A stretch of DNA of 38,234 bases from Planctomycetota bacterium (GTDB taxonomy: Bacteria; Planctomycetota; Phycisphaerae; WQYP01), in the NCBI GenBank assembly GCA_021847065.1, contig JAJZVR010000005.1, forward strand, positions 1 to 38,234, in the 5' to 3' direction. Under the pieces are notes generated by a model. The model saw nothing but the letters and a program-made list of their open reading frames with translations, was not told the origin of the DNA and did not search any database. Made by a program: the position numbers and the translations under genes. Below are positions 36,201 through 38,234 of this stretch, in pieces. Each line of letters begins with the position of its first letter. Within the stretch, counting starts at the first letter, position 1.

Positions 36201-36967
36201 CGGTATGGGTGAAGGCCAAATTCGGAACGCCCATTTCCGGAGACGAAATCCGAAGCCTTGCCACAGAGAAACTGCGGCAGCGGCTTATTGATATTTCCCG
36301 GGAAACCCATGAAACCATTGATAAACAAATTGATGATGCGGTGGCAAAACTTCAGGAATCACGCATGCTTTCCGCCTGGGTTTCCGATCGGTTTGTCACG
36401 CAGGCCTCGGTTGATGAATTTGAGGGCGAACCGCCGGAGGAACGCCGCGAGCGCATCGGTGAATTGGCGCACGCTTTCCTGCGGCGCGAACTTACCGAGC
36501 TGGAACGCACCGTGCTTTTACAGATTTATGACGTCACATGGAAGGATCACCTCTATGCGATGGATCAGTTGCGCGACACCATTGGCTTACGCGGAATTGC
36601 CCAGCGGGATCCGGTCATTGAATATAAGCGGGAAGGTTCGCGGCTGTTTGATGAGTTCCTGAAGAATCTGCGGGAAAAAGTCACGGATGTTATTTTCCGT
36701 ATGCGTATTGCCAGCGCCGGTGACATGCGCAACGTATATGAGGGACAGGAAGAACTCTTTGACGCCAATGAATCCTATGGTGTGGGCGAAAGCGCCGCAG
36801 CCAGAGAATTACAGGCCGCTCCGGCGGAAGCCCCGGCACCGGAAGCCGATGACAGTGAGCCACCGATGGACCCGATTGTCAACGCCGGCCCCAGAGTTGG
36901 CCGCAATGATCCCTGCCCATGCGGCAGTGGAAAGAAATATAAGCACTGCTGCGGACGCACCGCCTGA
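33263..36967 (+). CDS. secA: Preprotein translocase ATPase SecA, enlarged
   Basis: This 1234-residue protein compares with about 900 in E. coli. The core is present: [14 protein letters not shown] near the start, Walker A ATGEGKT (about 170), [20 protein letters not shown] (about 274), the GMTGTAMTE region, [10 protein letters not shown], and at the end the zinc-binding [13 protein letters not shown]. Two expansions add length: a coiled coil of about 90 residues after the DEAD motif (about 310-400), and about 230 residues in the C-terminal half where a helical-wing module appears four times. SecA drives proteins through SecYEG by ATP hydrolysis. ATG 33263 has a GAGGG-like site upstream. der follows after 16 bases. 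Confidence 0.95.
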   Translation: [1234 protein letters not shown]

Positions 36968-36983
36968 TACCAAAGGAATTCGT

Positions 36984-38234
36984 ATGCCCATACCCATTGT
37001 TGCCATCGTTGGCCGGCCTAACGTCGGAAAATCCAGTTTGCTGAACATGCTGTCAGGCAAGCGTATATCCATTGTGGATCCCACGGCGGGCGTAACACGC
37101 GACCGCGTATCAAATATTGTTGAAAGCGATGGCCGAAGTTTTGAACTCGTTGATACCGGTGGCTATGGCATTGAGGACCCGGATAATCTCACTGAACAAA
37201 TTCAGGATCAGATTCGCCGGGCCATTGAATCCGCGGATGTGCTGCTGTTTGTCGTGGACGCAAAAACCGGCCCGGTGCCGCTGGATACAGCGGTGGCACG
37301 GCTGATTCGCCCATTTGCCAAACCCGTGATTCTGACGGTCAACAAAGTGGATGGGCCAAATTTGGCATCCAACGCAACAGAATTTTTCGCACTGGGTTTT
37401 GACGAGATGGTCATGATTTCCTGCCAGCACCGACGGGGCAAGGACGAACTGCTGAAAGGAATTTTTCGTCATCTGGGACGCAGCGCCAAAGTTACGCCCG
37501 CCGAATCTGAACTCAAGCTAGCGGTAGTGGGAAAACGCAATGCCGGAAAAAGCACGTTGATAAACACGTTGGCCGGTGGAGAGCGGGTCATTGTTTCCGA
37601 GGTGGCCGGCACCACCCGCGACAGCATTGACGTGCGCATGGAAATTGAAGGCCGCACCATTACAGTTATTGACACCGCCGGTGTGCGCAAACGGGCACGG
37701 ATGACTAACAATGACCTGGAGTTTTACAGCTTTCACCGGGCGCAGCGATCCATCCGCCGAGCGGATGTGGTGCTGCTGCTGATTGACTCCACGGCGGATA
37801 TCAGCGATGTGGATCAGAAACTTGCGGCGTATGTTCAGGAAGAATTCCGGCCGGTGATTCTGGTGATTAACAAATGGGATCTTGTGGGTGAACAGGCCAC
37901 GGTGGAAAGCTATGGTGATTATGCCGCCAAACGCTTCCCGCAATTAAGGCACGCGCCGGTAGCCTGCATCAGTGCCAAGACCGATGCCGATCAATCGCAG
38001 ATTGTCCGCCTGGCGTTTTCACTTTTCGAACAGGCCTCCACGCGGTTAACTACCGGACAGTTGAACAAGGCGGTGGAGGATATTCTGCAATTGCGTGGCC
38101 CGAGCAGTCAGGAAGGCAAGACCGTTAAAGTTTATTATGCGACGCAAATTGATGTCCGCCCCCCCACCATCGTGCTGTTTGTCAATCATCCCCGGTTGAT
38201 TACTGAAGAATATAAACGATTCTTCGCCCATCAG
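36984..38234 (+). CDS. der: GTPase Der/EngA (3' end beyond the window)
   Basis: The frame from ATG 36984 (AAAGGA six bases upstream) is open to the window end, 417 codons with no stop, so the C-terminus is missing. Two GTPase domains are seen. The first has GRPNVGKS (10-17), DTGG (57-60) and NKVD (120-123). The second has GKRNAGKS (about 182), DTAG and NKWD (296-299). The C-terminal KH-like domain begins after about residue 355. Der acts in 50S ribosomal subunit assembly. The gene follows secA closely, likely on one transcript. Confidence 0.95.
   Translation, partial: MPIPIVAIVGRPNVGKSSLLNMLSGKRISIVDPTAGVTRDRVSNIVESDGRSFELVDTGGYGIEDPDNLTEQIQDQIRRAIESADVLLFVVDAKTGPVPLDTAVARLIRPFAKPVILTVNKVDGPNLASNATEFFALGFDEMVMISCQHRRGKDELLKGIFRHLGRSAKVTPAESELKLAVVGKRNAGKSTLINTLAGGERVIVSEVAGTTRDSIDVRMEIEGRTITVIDTAGVRKRARMTNNDLEFYSFHRAQRSIRRADVVLLLIDSTADISDVDQKLAAYVQEEFRPVILVINKWDLVGEQATVESYGDYAAKRFPQLRHAPVACISAKTDADQSQIVRLAFSLFEQASTRLTTGQLNKAVEDILQLRGPSSQEGKTVKVYYATQIDVRPPTIVLFVNHPRLITEEYKRFFAHQ

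Noticed and set aside
1-38234. tRNA, rRNA and CRISPR signals
   Set aside because: No T-arm GTTCGA-type cores in tRNA context, no rRNA-like blocks and no regularly spaced direct repeats with unique spacers were seen by eye.

Overview
The window looks like a chromosomal segment of a Gram-negative (diderm) bacterium. The evidence is an outer-membrane TolC-family efflux protein, a LolA-like lipoprotein carrier, an MMPL/RND exporter and a PEP-CTERM secreted protein. An enlarged SecA, a 1.7k-residue TPR protein with an inserted C39-like peptidase fold, and moderate GC make a Planctomycetota/Phycisphaerae-type organism my best guess. That is inference; there is no rRNA gene here to settle it.

Layout. 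1-2189: the tail of an unknown gene, then a TolC-like protein with a late lipobox. 2190-4267: 2 kb with no convincing intact gene, holding a decayed ORF, short arrays of degenerate 7-bp units, a 162-bp inverted-repeat-bounded element sitting in one array, and a diverged ~50-bp direct repeat. 4268-8199: a probable restriction-modification module, a large N6-adenine methylase overlapping a PD-(D/E)XK-like protein. 8566-9560: two hypothetical genes. 9663-20231 (minus): a four-gene operon (TPR/C39 protein, LolA-like carrier, MMPL exporter fused to a DUF3261-like domain, PaaK-like adenylate-forming ligase), with a broken copy of the LolA-like gene just upstream at about 20.4-20.6 kb. 20588-21885: a divergent ArsR-type regulator and SDR oxidoreductase sharing a promoter-operator region. 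22035-24982: DNA polymerase III delta, a DinB-fold protein and a PEP-CTERM beta-propeller-like protein, ending near a strong terminator. 25231-27755 (minus): PspA preceded by two genes that carry four YbjQ-like domains. 27870-32099 (minus): a hypothetical, mutM, a single-domain response regulator, NADP isocitrate dehydrogenase and a PP-loop ATPase. 32335-32616: a transposase remnant with an internal deletion. 32755-38234 (plus): a putative secreted protein, SecA with a multiplied helical-wing module, and der (cut by the window edge).

Housekeeping genes (holA, mutM, icd, secA, der) alternate with accessory blocks. The accessory block at 2.2-9.6 kb is a defence/repeat region. The 9.7-20.2 kb operon resembles the transport end of an aryl-polyene-like or lipid export system, but no ketosynthase or acyl carrier protein gene lies in the window, so its product is unknown. 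The YbjQ-PspA operon is most simply an envelope-stress unit. The two most unusual architectures are the fused MMPL-DUF3261 protein with its TPR/C39 partner, and the SecA whose C-terminal half repeats one helical module about four times.
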